Below are positions 44,655-53,811 of a stretch of 64,000 nt of DNA, one piece after another. Numbering within the stretch: the stretch's first letter is position 1; the number at the start of each line of letters is the position of its first letter. Origin of the DNA: Oscillibacter sp. MSJ-31 (lineage in GTDB: Bacteria; Bacillota; Clostridia; Oscillospirales; Oscillospiraceae). The stretch is from contig NZ_JAHLPT010000002.1 of the NCBI RefSeq assembly GCF_018918025.1, positions 1 through 64,000 of the forward strand, given 5' to 3'. The position numbers and the translations under genes are program-made. The notes beneath the pieces were generated by a model. It worked only from the letters and a program-made list of their open reading frames with translations, was not told where the DNA came from and searched no databases.

Positions 44655-46556
44655 CTATTCGCCCGCCTCGGCGGCGAGCGCCTCCCAGCGCTCCATCAGC
44701 TCTGTGAGCTTCTGCTCCTGCGCCTCCTTTTCGGCGTAGAGCGCGCTGTATTTCTCATAGTCGGACGCGGCTTCCTCCAGCCGCGCGTCCAGCGCGGCGA
44801 GCGCCTCCTCCTGCTGCGCGATCTCGCGCTCGCAGATGGTCAGCTGGCGGCGTGCCGCCTGCTGATTTTTATTGCCGCGCGGCGGCTTTTCCGTAAGGCT
44901 CTTTTCCTTTACAGTCTTTTCCGGCTCTTCCTTTTTCGCCGGCTGCTCCGCCTTCACCTTGCGGTAGCGGGCAAAGCCCATCGGGTAGTCGGTGATCCTC
45001 TGCTCCTCCAGCTCCCAGACGCGGGTGGCGAAGCGGTTGATGAAGTAGCGGTCGTGGCTGACGAACAGCAGCGTCCCGTCGAAGGCCTCCACCGCCTCCT
45101 CGATCCACTCGCGCGAGGCGATGTCGAGGTGGTTGGTCGGCTCGTCGAGAATGAGAAAGTTCACCTCGTCGTCCATCAGCATGCAGAGCCGCAGGCGGCT
45201 CTGCTCGCCGCCGGAGAGCACGGAAACAGACTTGAACACGTCCTCTCCGCGGAAGTGGAACGCCGCCAGACGGTCGCGCGCCTTCTGCGGCGTGATGTCC
45301 CGCTTGGAATAAAGCATCGTGTCCACAAGATTGCGCTGCGGCACGTCGAAGTGAATGATCTGCGGCAGGTAGGCGATCTTCGTCGAGGGGCCGAGCTTGA
45401 TGCGGCCCTCGTCGGGGTACTCCTCGCCCATGATCATCTTGATGAGCGTGGATTTTCCCGTGCCGTTGTCGCCGATGAGCGCGATGCGCTCGCCGCCGGC
45501 GACCTTGAGGTCCACGTCGGAGAACAGCGTCCGCTCGCCGAAGGACTTGCCGACGCCCTTGAGCGTCAGTACCTCGTCGCCGAGAAATTCGCTGCTCCGG
45601 AACTGCGCGGTCATCTTCTTCTCGCGCGTGGGCTTGTCCGTCGTGCGCATCCGCTCGATGCGCTTTTCCATCGAAAACGCGCGCTTGTGCAGCGCGTCGT
45701 TGCCCATGAACGCCCACAGGTGCAGCTTGTCCGCTGCGGCCTCGAGCTGCCTGATCTTGGCCTGCTCCTTCTCATACTGCCGCATTTTCTCCAGATAGCG
45801 GCGTTCCTTCTCCACGGCGTAGAAGCTGTAGTTGCCGTTGTAGAACTCCGCGTGGCCGTCCAGAATTTCGATGACGCGGGTGATGGTGCGGTCGAGGAAA
45901 TAGCGGTCGTGCGAGATGGCGACGACCGTGCCCTTGAAGGAGGCAAGGTAATCCTCCAGCCACTCGATGGCGTGGAGGTCGAGGTGGTTCGTCGGCTCGT
46001 CGAGCAGCAGAATGTCCGTGTCCTCCAAAATCAGGCGGCCGAGGTTCACGCGCGTCTTTTCGCCGCCGGAGAGCGTGTCGAACAGCCGCGTGCGCATATC
46101 CGCGGGAATGGACAGGCCGTTGGCCACCTTATTGACGGCGGTGGCGGTGTCGTAGCCGCCGAGGCCCTCAAAGCGGGCGGACAGCTCGCCGTAGCGGCGC
46201 AGCGTCTCCTCGGATTCGTCGCCCTTCGCCATCTGCGCGGAGAGCCGCTCCATCTCGTCGGCCATGCGCCTCATGCGCTCGAAGGCGGATTGCAGCACGT
46301 CCTCCACCGTATAGCCCGCCGGGTAGACCGGTATCTGCGAGATCAGCCCGACGCGGCGGTCCGACGCGATGGCGACCTCGCCGGCGTCGTAGTCGATCTC
46401 GCCCGTGAGGATGCGAAAGAGTGTCGTCTTGCCCGCGCCGTTCTTGCCGAGCAGACCGACACGCTCGCCGGAGTTGATCTGAAAGGTCAGTCCGTCCAGT
46501 ATTTTCTTTTCCAAATCAAAGGACTTTTGAAGTCCCGTTACGCTGATCTCGATCAT
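44655..46556 (-). CDS. ABC-F family ATPase
   Basis: The 633-residue soluble protein has two ABC domains with Walker A GLLGKNGAGKTTLF and ALIGDNGTGKSTLIKM, signatures LSGGEKTRVN and LSGGEQSRLR, and an inter-domain linker (about 240-320) rich in Arg/Lys. A C-terminal coiled coil follows. It matches Uup/YfmR-type translation factors that act on stalled ribosomes; resistance-type ABC-F is less likely. The start overlaps murF by 4 nt (ATGA). The longer frame upstream is not supported. Confidence 0.93.
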   Translation of the reverse strand: MIEISVTGLQKSFDLEKKILDGLTFQINSGERVGLLGKNGAGKTTLFRILTGEIDYDAGEVAIASDRRVGLISQIPVYPAGYTVEDVLQSAFERMRRMADEMERLSAQMAKGDESEETLRRYGELSARFEGLGGYDTATAVNKVANGLSIPADMRTRLFDTLSGGEKTRVNLGRLILEDTDILLLDEPTNHLDLHAIEWLEDYLASFKGTVVAISHDRYFLDRTITRVIEILDGHAEFYNGNYSFYAVEKERRYLEKMRQYEKEQAKIRQLEAAADKLHLWAFMGNDALHKRAFSMEKRIERMRTTDKPTREKKMTAQFRSSEFLGDEVLTLKGVGKSFGERTLFSDVDLKVAGGERIALIGDNGTGKSTLIKMIMGEEYPDEGRIKLGPSTKIAYLPQIIHFDVPQRNLVDTMLYSKRDITPQKARDRLAAFHFRGEDVFKSVSVLSGGEQSRLRLCMLMDDEVNFLILDEPTNHLDIASREWIEEAVEAFDGTLLFVSHDRYFINRFATRVWELEEQRITDYPMGFARYRKVKAEQPAKKEEPEKTVKEKSLTEKPPRGNKNQQAARRQLTICEREIAQQEEALAALDARLEEAASDYEKYSALYAEKEAQEQKLTELMERWEALAAEAGE

Positions 46557-47908
46557 GTTGTCTTGAGCAATTCCTCTACGATCTTCTCCAAGTGCATGGA
46601 GTGCGACGCCTTGCACAGCAGAACGCTGCCCTCCGTGAACGCGGCTCTCGCCGCGTCGACCGCGCTCTCCGCGTCGGGATACCACTCGGCGCTCTCGTGC
46701 GCGGCGTCCGCGATGCCGCGGGCGTACTCGCCGACAGCGATGACGCGGTCGATGCCGAGCAGAGCGCACAGCTCGCCCATCGCGCGGTGCGCGGACTCCG
46801 TCAGCTCGCCGAGCTCCTTCATGTCGCCGAGCACGGCGATCTTCTTGCCCTCGCTCGCCGCGAGCACGCGCAGCGCCGCAGACATGGACTGCGGGTTGGC
46901 GTTGTAGCAGTCGTCGAGCAGGCGGCGGTCGCCGCTGAGGCGGTGGACGCGCATCCGCGAGCCGGCGGGCTCATAGAGCGCGACGCCGCGCTCGATCTCA
47001 GGGACCGACAGCCCCAGCTCCTCACCGACCGCGACCGCGAGCGATGCGGCGTAGATCATGTGCCGCCCGGGGGCGGGGATATTGAGCTGATACTCTGCGC
47101 GCTCGGTGATCACGGTGCAGGCGATGCCGTCAATGCCGCGGTCACGCAGCGCGGAAACGCGGACGTCCGCGTGCGTGCTCTCGCCGCAGCGGACGATGCG
47201 CTGCGGGAGGGCTACCGTGTCGAGCAGCGCGTCGTCGCCGTTGAGGATGGCGACGCCGTCGGCGTCGAGGTTTTCAAAGATCTCGCTCTTGGCCTTCAGA
47301 ATGCCCTCGCGCGAGCCTAAAAACTCGATATGCGCGTCGCCGATGTTCGTGATGACGGCGATGTGCGGGCGCACCATCTCGCCGAGATAGCGGATCTCGC
47401 CGAAATGATCCATGCCGGTCTCGATGACGGCGGCCTCACAGGTGTCGTCCAAGCCGAGCAGCGTGAGCGGCGTGCCGATGTCGTTGTTGAAGTTCTCCGC
47501 CGTTTTGAGCGTGCGGTACCTCTGCGATACGACCGAGGCGATCATTTCCTTCGTCGTGGTCTTGCCGACCGAGCCGGTGATCTGGACAAAGGGGATGTCA
47601 AACTGCCCGCGGTACCACGATGCGAGCGCCTTGAGCGCAAGGCGCGTATCGGGGACGGCGATGTAGAATTTATCGGGCAGGAACGCCGCGGGCGTCCTCG
47701 CGCACAGGCAGCCCGCCGCGCCGAGCGCGAGCGCCTTGTCGATGTAGTCGTGCCCGTCGAAGCGCTCGCCGGTGAGCGGGATAAAGAGCGCGCCCTCGCC
47801 TGCCTTGCGGCTGTCGGTGGAAACGGAGGTCACGGCGGCGCTCGCGCCGCCCGCGAGCAGTGTGCCGCCCGTGGCGGTCAGCAGCTCGGAATCGGTCAGC
47901 CTTCTCAT
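46553..47908 (-). CDS. murF: UDP-MurNAc-tripeptide D-Ala-D-Ala ligase
   Basis: The 451-residue Mur ligase adds D-Ala-D-Ala to the precursor peptide in the cytosol. The ATP loop is ITGSVGKTTTKEM; FNNDIGTPLTLL and NANPQSMSAAL are family motifs. ATG 47908 has GGAGGGG upstream and overlaps the ddl stop by 4 nt. It works directly after Ddl. Confidence 0.96.
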   Translation of the reverse strand: MRRLTDSELLTATGGTLLAGGASAAVTSVSTDSRKAGEGALFIPLTGERFDGHDYIDKALALGAAGCLCARTPAAFLPDKFYIAVPDTRLALKALASWYRGQFDIPFVQITGSVGKTTTKEMIASVVSQRYRTLKTAENFNNDIGTPLTLLGLDDTCEAAVIETGMDHFGEIRYLGEMVRPHIAVITNIGDAHIEFLGSREGILKAKSEIFENLDADGVAILNGDDALLDTVALPQRIVRCGESTHADVRVSALRDRGIDGIACTVITERAEYQLNIPAPGRHMIYAASLAVAVGEELGLSVPEIERGVALYEPAGSRMRVHRLSGDRRLLDDCYNANPQSMSAALRVLAASEGKKIAVLGDMKELGELTESAHRAMGELCALLGIDRVIAVGEYARGIADAAHESAEWYPDAESAVDAARAAFTEGSVLLCKASHSMHLEKIVEELLKTT

Positions 47909-48963
47909 GCTCTCCCCTCCTTCCGCGCCCGCAGGGAGCTTGTCACGATGCGCTCGCACAGCTCGCCGTAGCCGATGCCGGCGGCGGCGGCCTCCTGCGG
48001 CACGAGCGAGGTCGGCGTCATGCCCGGCAGGGTGTTGATCTCCAGGAAATAGGGCGTGCCGTCCTCGGTGACGATGAAGTCCGCGCGGGAATAGACGCTC
48101 AGCTTCAGCACGCGGAACACGGTCTCGGTCGCGCTGCGGAGCTTTTCCTCCCATTCCGCGGGAATGGGCGCGGGGCAGACCTCCTCGGCAGCTCCCGCCT
48201 GATACTTGTTGGCGTAATCATAAAAGCCGGTCTTGGGAATGATCTCGATGGCGGGCAGCGCCTTGCCGTCGAGAATGCCGACCTGCAGCTCCCGGCCGTG
48301 GATGTACTGCTCGATGACGACCTGCGCGCCGAAGTGCAGGCACTCGGTCAGCGCAGCGGCAACCTCGCCGCGCGTGTGCGCGATCGTCACGCCGATGGAC
48401 GAGCCGTTGGCGTTGGGCTTGACGACGCAGGGCAGCTCCGTTTCGTCGGCGATGGCGTCGATCTCGTCCGCCGTGTACTTCAGCGCGCGCCATTTCGCAG
48501 TGGTGACGTAGGGCGCGACGAGGCGCTTGGTGAGGTCCTTGTCCATGGCGATGGCGCTGCCGAGATAGCCCGAGCCGGTGTAGGGGATGCCGAGCAGGTC
48601 GAACGCCGCCTGCACCCGTCCGTCCTCGCCGCAGGCGCCGTGGAGCGCGATGAACACGACGTCCGCCATGGCGCAGACGCGCAGAACGTCCTTGCCGAAC
48701 ATGCTCGCGCTCTTGTCTCTCCGGCTTGCACGGACCGCATCGAGATCCGGCTCCTCCGGGGCGACGGAGAAATCGCCGCACAGGCCGTCCGGCGCGTCAA
48801 AAATGCTCTCCGGCGCGCCGTCATAGCCCTCCAGTCCCAAAAACAGATCCACCAGGGCTGCCTGATGACCGCGCGCGCGAAGCGCGCGGCAGATGCGTGT
48901 GCCGCTCGAGAGCGACACGTTGCGCTCCATGCTCAAGCCGCCGGCCAATACAACGATGCGCAT
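47905..48963 (-). CDS. ddl: D-alanine--D-alanine ligase
   Basis: The 352-residue ATP-grasp enzyme makes D-Ala-D-Ala. It starts MRIVVLAGGLSMERNVSLSS and contains HGACGEDGRVQAAFD, LPCVVKPNANGSSIGVT and FLEINTLPGMTPTS. The TATA-independent start at 48963 has AGGAGGAAAAGC upstream. It heads ddl-murF-abcF, and each junction overlaps by 4 nt. Confidence 0.97.
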   Translation of the reverse strand: MRIVVLAGGLSMERNVSLSSGTRICRALRARGHQAALVDLFLGLEGYDGAPESIFDAPDGLCGDFSVAPEEPDLDAVRASRRDKSASMFGKDVLRVCAMADVVFIALHGACGEDGRVQAAFDLLGIPYTGSGYLGSAIAMDKDLTKRLVAPYVTTAKWRALKYTADEIDAIADETELPCVVKPNANGSSIGVTIAHTRGEVAAALTECLHFGAQVVIEQYIHGRELQVGILDGKALPAIEIIPKTGFYDYANKYQAGAAEEVCPAPIPAEWEEKLRSATETVFRVLKLSVYSRADFIVTEDGTPYFLEINTLPGMTPTSLVPQEAAAAGIGYGELCERIVTSSLRARKEGRA

Positions 48964-49019
48964 AGCTTTTCCTCCTGAATTCGCGAAAACTACATATCTA
49001 TGCTATTTTATCAGAATAT

Positions 49020-49048
49020 ACTTTAGCACAACGCCGCGCGAATTACAA
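49020..49048 (-). promoter_or_regulatory. Sigma-A promoter of ddl-murF-abcF
   Basis: On the minus strand TTGTAA (49048-49043) and TAAAGT (49025-49020) lie 17 nt apart. Confidence 0.65.
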
Positions 49049-49053
49049 GCAAA

Positions 49054-49080
49054 AGAAAGGCGGCCTTCCGCCGCCTTTCT
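49054..49080 (-). terminator. Terminator between SLH gene and ddl promoter
   Basis: AGAAAGGCGGC (49054-49064) pairs with GCCGCCTTTCT (49070-49080) around a 5-nt loop, with TTTTGC after it on the minus strand. Confidence 0.78.
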
Positions 49081-49273
49081 TGTCAAAAAAGTGGCAAAGC
49101 CACTTTTTTGAGAAAGCTTCGCTGCGCTCTGCGCCTCGGTTGTCCGCTGAAAGCGGACAATTCGACGCTTGCTCCGCGCAACGTGTTTTCTGCCACGCAC
49201 AGGTCGCGGCAGAAAACGGATCATATCGCTTTCGCGTCTGCGGACGCGAAACTCTGCGAGGCCTTTCTCCGTG
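49081..49273. other. Intergenic region with repeat copy A
   Basis: A hairpin (AAAAAAGTGGC ... GCCACTTTTTT, about 49086-49108) is followed by copy A of the dispersed repeat at 49120-49220. There is no ORF with a start site. Confidence 0.7.
49120..49220 (+). repeat. Dispersed intergenic repeat, copy A
   Basis: This is the forward copy of the roughly 100-nt repeat also found inverted at 25362-25463. An internal stem TTGTCCGCT-GAA-AGCGGACAA lies near 49139-49159. Both copies are noncoding. Confidence 0.7.
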
Positions 49274-50278
49274 TCATTTGAATAAGCCCGAAAGAAGTCC
49301 CGCGCTCTCCTGCTTCTTTTCCGCAAGCGTCATCGCCGCGGAGAGGAGCTGCGCGGCCTCGCCGCGCGTGAGCGGGCGCTGCCAGTCGCCCGCGGAGAAG
49401 CTGCCGCTTTCGATCACGCGGACGGACTCAAGATTCGCCACCGCCTGTGCGCTCCACGCGTCGGCGCTGCCCGCGTCGTAGTCGGAAAGGTCCACGTCTG
49501 TCACGCGCAAAAGACGGTTGAGCACCATCGCCGCCTCCGAGAGCGTCACGCCCTCGTCCGCGCAGAAGGCCATGCCGCCCTCCGTGCCCACGCCGCGGAT
49601 CAGACCGCATTGCAGGGCGCTGACCGCGCTGCCCTTCGCCCAGGTCGGGATCTCCGCGTCGTCACAGAAGCCCGTCATCGTGAGGTCGCCCGCAGGAATG
49701 CCCGCGCAGGCAAGCGCCATGGTGACGAACTCGCCGCGGCTGACGGCGCGGTCCGGCTCAAAAAAGCGCCGGCTGCCGACCTGCGCGCCGACGAACACGC
49801 CGTGCTCCGCCAGGTCCACCGCCGCGGTGTAGGCAGCGCTCTCCGCCATGTCGTCATAGGTCACGCCGCATTTGGCGCGCGCGATGGTGATGCGCACCTC
49901 TGCGGGGACCGAGGTGCTGCCCGCGGCGTCGGTCGCGGTGTAGGTGAAGCGGTCCGCGCCGGTCTTGTTCTTCGCGCTGGTGTAGACAAAGGTCTCGCCG
50001 TCGAGCGTCACTGTGCCCTTGGACGGCTGCTCGGCGATGGCGAAGCTCACCTCGCCGCCCTCGCGGTCGATGGCGGCGAGCGTGCCGGTGTAGGGGATGC
50101 CGCGGTAGACACGCACGTCGATGCTCTGCGCGATGGGCGCGCCCGCGTCCGCCGCGGGCGCCGCTTTCTCCCGTCCGAAGATGGCCGAGGCGGGAATGCC
50201 CGTGAGCGCGAGCAGCAGCATCGCCATGACGAACGGTACCGTGCGCCACAAAAGCTCTCTGTTCTTATCGGTATTCAA
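49274..50278 (-). CDS. Exported Ig-like / S-layer homology protein
   Basis: The 334-residue precursor starts at TTG 50278 with GGGAGG upstream. It has a signal or anchor segment (FVMAMLLLALTGIPASA, about 17-33), a cadherin/Ig-like domain (residues about 50-133, VTLDGETFVYTSAKNKTG) and three SLH-like repeats (YDDMAESAAYTAA, FFEPDRAVSRGEFVTMAL, ALQCGLIRGVGTEGGM). SLH domains bind secondary cell-wall polymers, so the protein is likely surface-attached. Its ligand is unknown. Confidence 0.8.
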   Translation of the reverse strand: MNTDKNRELLWRTVPFVMAMLLLALTGIPASAIFGREKAAPAADAGAPIAQSIDVRVYRGIPYTGTLAAIDREGGEVSFAIAEQPSKGTVTLDGETFVYTSAKNKTGADRFTYTATDAAGSTSVPAEVRITIARAKCGVTYDDMAESAAYTAAVDLAEHGVFVGAQVGSRRFFEPDRAVSRGEFVTMALACAGIPAGDLTMTGFCDDAEIPTWAKGSAVSALQCGLIRGVGTEGGMAFCADEGVTLSEAAMVLNRLLRVTDVDLSDYDAGSADAWSAQAVANLESVRVIESGSFSAGDWQRPLTRGEAAQLLSAAMTLAEKKQESAGLLSGLFK

Positions 50279-50342
50279 AATCGGTTCCTCCCTTTTTCAG
50301 TGTGGTACGGTTATTCTTTGTGAAAAAGGGAGCTTTATGCAA

Positions 50343-50378
50343 AAAGGGAAGCGTCCGCAGCGCGGACGCTTCCCTTTC
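50343..50378 (-). terminator. Terminator downstream of rodA
   Basis: AAAGGGAAGCGTCCGC (about 50343-50358) pairs with GCGGACGCTTCCCTTT around a 3-nt loop, between rodA and the SLH gene. Confidence 0.82.
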
Positions 50379-50386
50379 CAAATTTT

Positions 50387-51571
50387 TCAGTTGGTCAGCC
50401 ACTCGGGCCGCGAGCGCTTTTTCACGCCTGAGACGATGCCCATGGCGGCAAAAAGCGTGACAATGGATGAGCCGCCGTAGCTGAAAAACGGCAGCGTCAG
50501 GCCGATGACCGGCATCAGGAACAGGCACATGCCGATGTTCGCGATGGTCTGGAAAATGAGCATACCCGCCATGCCCACGCAGACGTAGCTCTCCATCGGC
50601 GTCGCCGCGTCGCGCGCGACGAGCAGACAGCGCACCACGATGGCAAGCAGCAGCACGATGATGAGCGCGCAGCCGAGGAAGCCCAGTTCCTCGCCGCAGA
50701 CGGAGAAAATGAAGTCCGTCTGCCGCTCGGGGATGCTCCACACATTGGACGACTGCGTCTGCGCGCCGTGGAAGAGTCCCTGTCCGGTCAGCTCGCCCGA
50801 GCCGAGCGCCATCAGTCCGCGCGTCTGCTGAAAGCCCGCGTCGTCGGGCTGATAGCTGTGGTCGAGGACGGCAAGGAAACGGTCGCGCATATAGCTCGGC
50901 AGCAGGTCCAGCTGCCACACGGCGAGGAACGCCGCCGCGCCGCCGCCGATGCCCAGCGCCAGCCAGCGCTTTGCCATGCCCGCGGCAAAGACCATGCAGA
51001 TGAAGATGAAGAGATACACCAGCGCGCTGCCCGCGTCGCCGGATATGACGACGATCAGCCCCACCATAAAAGCGGTGTGCGCCGTCGGCTGAATGACGTT
51101 TTCAAAGCGCCGCAGGTCGCGGTTTTCGTTGAGCAGCGCGAGTTGGTAGGCGAGCAGGACGATGAAAAAGACCTTCACGACCTCCGCCGGCTGCACCGTC
51201 ACAGGAAAGCTCTTCAAAACCCCAACGCCGAGCCTCGAGCCGATATCGTTCACGCCGAGCCATGCACGGTTGCCGCCGCGCGTCTGTCCAAAGGGGGTGA
51301 GGAGCAGGAGAAGAAAGCCGACATTGAAGCCGAGCAGCCACTTCCATTTCTTCGCCAGCTCGAATATGTCGATGCTCGAGAGGAAGAGGTAGAGCGCCAG
51401 CCCGATGAGCAGGCCGAGGCCCTGCACGGCAACGTACTTGAGCGTGCCGCGAAAGCTTGTCGCGCTGGCGATGAGCACCATGCCATAGAGCGTCGAGGCC
51501 ACGCACAGCGCGAGCAGCACCGCGTCGGTCTGGCGCAGCACATCATGCAGCGTTTCCCGCACTCGTCCCAT
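50387..51571 (-). CDS. rodA: RodA-type SEDS peptidoglycan polymerase
   Basis: The 394-residue protein has about ten membrane segments and belongs to the SEDS family. Diagnostic segments are KSFPVTVQPAEVVKVFFIVL, FQTIANIGMCLFLMPVIGLT and LPFFSYGGSSIVTLFAAMG. Overall it fits RodA better than FtsW or SpoVE, but the split is not certain from sequence alone. GGAGGG supports ATG 51571. A strong promoter is upstream. Confidence 0.88.
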   Translation of the reverse strand: MGRVRETLHDVLRQTDAVLLALCVASTLYGMVLIASATSFRGTLKYVAVQGLGLLIGLALYLFLSSIDIFELAKKWKWLLGFNVGFLLLLLTPFGQTRGGNRAWLGVNDIGSRLGVGVLKSFPVTVQPAEVVKVFFIVLLAYQLALLNENRDLRRFENVIQPTAHTAFMVGLIVVISGDAGSALVYLFIFICMVFAAGMAKRWLALGIGGGAAAFLAVWQLDLLPSYMRDRFLAVLDHSYQPDDAGFQQTRGLMALGSGELTGQGLFHGAQTQSSNVWSIPERQTDFIFSVCGEELGFLGCALIIVLLLAIVVRCLLVARDAATPMESYVCVGMAGMLIFQTIANIGMCLFLMPVIGLTLPFFSYGGSSIVTLFAAMGIVSGVKKRSRPEWLTN

Positions 51572-51614
51572 CGGTTCTTCCCTCCTCTGCCGAAAATTCT
51601 CGGAATGATGTATC

Positions 51615-51643
51615 AGTATAGCACGATTCCGCCTGTCTGTAAA
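51615..51643 (-). promoter_or_regulatory. Sigma-A promoter of rodA
   Basis: On the minus strand TTTACA (51643-51638) and TATACT (51620-51615) lie 17 nt apart. Confidence 0.82.
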
Positions 51644-51695
51644 CCGCGCGTTTTTCTTTCTTCCACTGTTTACACTCTGTTCATGCAAAAAGGAA

Positions 51696-51724
51696 TTGCG
51701 CATCGCGCGGCGGTGTGCTATACT
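51696..51724 (+). promoter_or_regulatory. Sigma-A promoter of tsaE
   Basis: TTGCGC (51696-51701) and TATACT (51719-51724) lie 17 nt apart; the -35 is weak. Confidence 0.65.
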
Positions 51725-51759
51725 GTACTTTTAGAATGGGTTGAAAGGGGGCATTTGCC

Positions 51760-52188
51760 GTGGAGCATCTTTCACACAGTGAGCAGGAGACCGAGCAGCT
51801 CGGCGAGCAGGTCGCCCGCAGACTGCCGCGCGGGACCGTCATCGCCTACACCGGCGAGCTCGGCATGGGAAAGACCGCCTTCACCCGCGGGCTTGCCCGC
51901 GGTCTCGGCTGCCGTGGCCGCGTCACCAGTCCCACCTTCACCATCGTCAATGAATACGAGGGGGATATCCCCCTGTTCCACTTTGACCTCTACCGCCTCG
52001 GCTCGTCGGACGAGCTGTTTGACATCGGCTGGGAGGATTACCTCGCGCGCGGCGGCGTGTGCGCCGTCGAGTGGAGCGAGCGGGCGGAGGACGCCTTCGA
52101 CGGCTCCACCGTGCGCATCGACTTCCGGCGCGGCGCGCAGCACGACGGCTGGCGCGTCATCACCATCACGGGGGTGGACGGCTTATGA
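51760..52188 (+). CDS. tsaE: tRNA t6A synthesis ATPase TsaE
   Basis: The 142-residue ATPase supports the TsaBD complex in t6A37 formation. Walker A is TGELGMGKTAFTRGLARG; other segments are SPTFTIVNEYEG, LFHFDLYRLGSSDEL and CAVEWSER. The start is GTG 51760 with AAAGGGGG upstream. Its stop overlaps the tsaB start. Confidence 0.96.
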   Translation: MEHLSHSEQETEQLGEQVARRLPRGTVIAYTGELGMGKTAFTRGLARGLGCRGRVTSPTFTIVNEYEGDIPLFHFDLYRLGSSDELFDIGWEDYLARGGVCAVEWSERAEDAFDGSTVRIDFRRGAQHDGWRVITITGVDGL

Positions 52189-52889
52189 AAATTCTCGCGC
52201 TCGAGACCTCGGCGAAGTCCGTTTCGACCGCAGTGGTCGAAAACGGCGTGCCGCTGGCCTATGCCTATCAGTGCACCGGCCTCACCCACTCGCGCACGCT
52301 GATGCCGATGGTGGACGCCATGCTCAAAAACGCCGAGCTGACGCTCGGCGACATGGACGCGGTTGCCGTGGCCGCCGGTCCCGGCTCGTTCACGGGCCTG
52401 CGCATCGGCATCGCCGCGGTCAAGGGCCTCGCCTGGGCGGCGGACAAGCCGTGCTTCGGCGTTTCCACGCTCGAGGCGATGGCGCAGAATCTCGCCCACA
52501 TGGACGGTCTGCTCGTCTGCGCGATGGACGCGCGGCGCAACCAGGTCTACAACGCGCTCTTTGAAGCGAAAAACGGCGTCCTCACCCGCCTCACGCCCGA
52601 CCGCGCCATCGCGGTCGCGGAGCTGGCGGAGGAGCTGCGCGGCGAAACGCGCCGCCTTCTCGTGCTCGGCGACGGCGGACGGCTCTGCCGCGACGGGCTC
52701 GCACAGCTCGGCGTGGAGAGCGAGCTGGCTCCCGCGCAGCTGCTCTATCAGAACGCCGTAGGCGTCGGCCTCGCCGCGGAGCACGGCACGCCGGTGAGCG
52801 CGCAGGAGCTTGCGCCGGTCTACCTGCGCATTTCGCAGGCCGAGCGCGAGCGCAACGCAAGATTACAGCAGGAAGCAACCCAAGAATAA
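52185..52889 (+). CDS. tsaB: tRNA t6A synthesis protein TsaB
   Basis: The 234-residue protein is the non-catalytic ASKHA partner of TsaD. It starts MKILALETSAKSVSTAVVENG and contains GPGSFTGLRIGIAAVKGLAW and VCAMDARRNQVYNALFE. The start at 52185 overlaps the tsaE stop (ATGA); the longer frame upstream is only the tsaE reading frame shifted. TsaD is not in this window. Confidence 0.95.
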   Translation: MKILALETSAKSVSTAVVENGVPLAYAYQCTGLTHSRTLMPMVDAMLKNAELTLGDMDAVAVAAGPGSFTGLRIGIAAVKGLAWAADKPCFGVSTLEAMAQNLAHMDGLLVCAMDARRNQVYNALFEAKNGVLTRLTPDRAIAVAELAEELRGETRRLLVLGDGGRLCRDGLAQLGVESELAPAQLLYQNAVGVGLAAEHGTPVSAQELAPVYLRISQAERERNARLQQEATQE

Positions 52890-52915
52890 ATATATAGTTT
52901 ACGGAGGACGAAGCA

Positions 52916-53560
52916 ATGGAATCGAAATTTGGCAGCAAGGTACACATCATGGACCATCCCCTCGTAGCCCACAAGCTGACGATCATGCGCGACAAGAACA
53001 CCAGCGTCAAGGATTTCCGCGAGCTGGTCAGCGAGATCGGTATGCTCATCACCTACGAGGCGACCCGCGATCTTCCGCTCACCACCAAGCACATTGAAAC
53101 GCCCATCTGCGAGATGGACGCCCCCACCCTTGCCGGCCGCAAGTTCGTGGTCGTCCCCATCCTCCGTGCCGGTCTCGGTCTGGTCGACGGCGTGCTGCGC
53201 ATGGTCCCCTCCGCGCGCGTGGGCCACATCGGTATGTACCGCGATGAAGAGACCCTCGAGCCCCATCCCTACTTCTGCAAGATGCCCAAGGACGTGGCCG
53301 AGCGCGACGTGCTGATCGTCGATCCCATGCTCGCCACCGGCGGCAGCGCCGCCGAGGCCATCGGCGAGATGAAGAAGCGCGGCTGCAAGCACATCAAGCT
53401 CATGGTGCTCGTCGCCGCTCCCGAGGGCATCGAGCACATCCAGAAGCTCTACCCCGATGTAGAGATCTACGCCGGCGCGCTCGACGACCACCTCAACGAG
53501 CACGGCTACATCGTCCCGGGTCTCGGCGACGCGGGCGACCGCATCTTCGGCACGAAGTAA
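52916..53560 (+). CDS. upp: Uracil phosphoribosyltransferase
   Basis: The 214-residue enzyme converts uracil and PRPP to UMP. It has [20 protein letters not shown], an Arg-rich uracil-binding region, [14 protein letters not shown] for PRPP, and the C-terminal [16 protein letters not shown] lies before ATG 52916. The last 30 nt are repeated about 170 nt downstream. Confidence 0.97.
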   Translation: MESKFGSKVHIMDHPLVAHKLTIMRDKNTSVKDFRELVSEIGMLITYEATRDLPLTTKHIETPICEMDAPTLAGRKFVVVPILRAGLGLVDGVLRMVPSARVGHIGMYRDEETLEPHPYFCKMPKDVAERDVLIVDPMLATGGSAAEAIGEMKKRGCKHIKLMVLVAAPEGIEHIQKLYPDVEIYAGALDDHLNEHGYIVPGLGDAGDRIFGTK

Positions 53561-53561
53561 G
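53528..53561 (+). repeat. End of upp, copy 1 of a duplicated 3' end
   Basis: The last coding bases and stop of upp (GCGGGCGACCGCATCTTCGG, then CACGAAGTAAG) recur at 53697-53729 with one C-to-T change. Sequence past the stop also resembles the second copy (CCCACC, GCGCCGT). Confidence 0.85.
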
Positions 53562-53696
53562 TTCTCCCACCCGCGGCGCCGTCCGCGCCGGAAGGCGCGT
53601 TCAAGCGTTTTGCGCAGCAAAACCTTGCCGCAGGGCGAGTCATCGGCCTGCGGTTTTGATCCCCGCAGGGGTTTCGCGCCGCGCATCGGCGCGAAA
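53562..53696 (+). other. Intergenic insert between upp end copies
   Basis: The 135 nt hold G+C-rich hairpins: GTTTTGCGCAGCAAAAC, a GCCTGCGG/CCCCGCAGG stem, and TTTCGCGCCG ... CGGCGCGAAA. The last hairpin also occurs in the region at 25264-25290. There is no ORF. Confidence 0.7.
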
Positions 53697-53729
53697 TCGC
53701 GGGCGACCGCATTTTCGGCACGAAGTAAG
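53697..53729 (+). repeat. Second, noncoding copy of the upp 3' end
   Basis: GCGGGCGACCGCATTTTCGG and CACGAAGTAAG follow the hairpin insert. It cannot be translated as upp. It looks like a remnant of a small duplication or recombination at the gene end. Confidence 0.8.
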
Positions 53730-53811
53730 CACCCCACCTCGCAGCGCCGTTCCGGCGCTCTGCGCGGTAGACTTTTATCACAAACAGCAATTTGAAAGGA
53801 AACCATTGACC

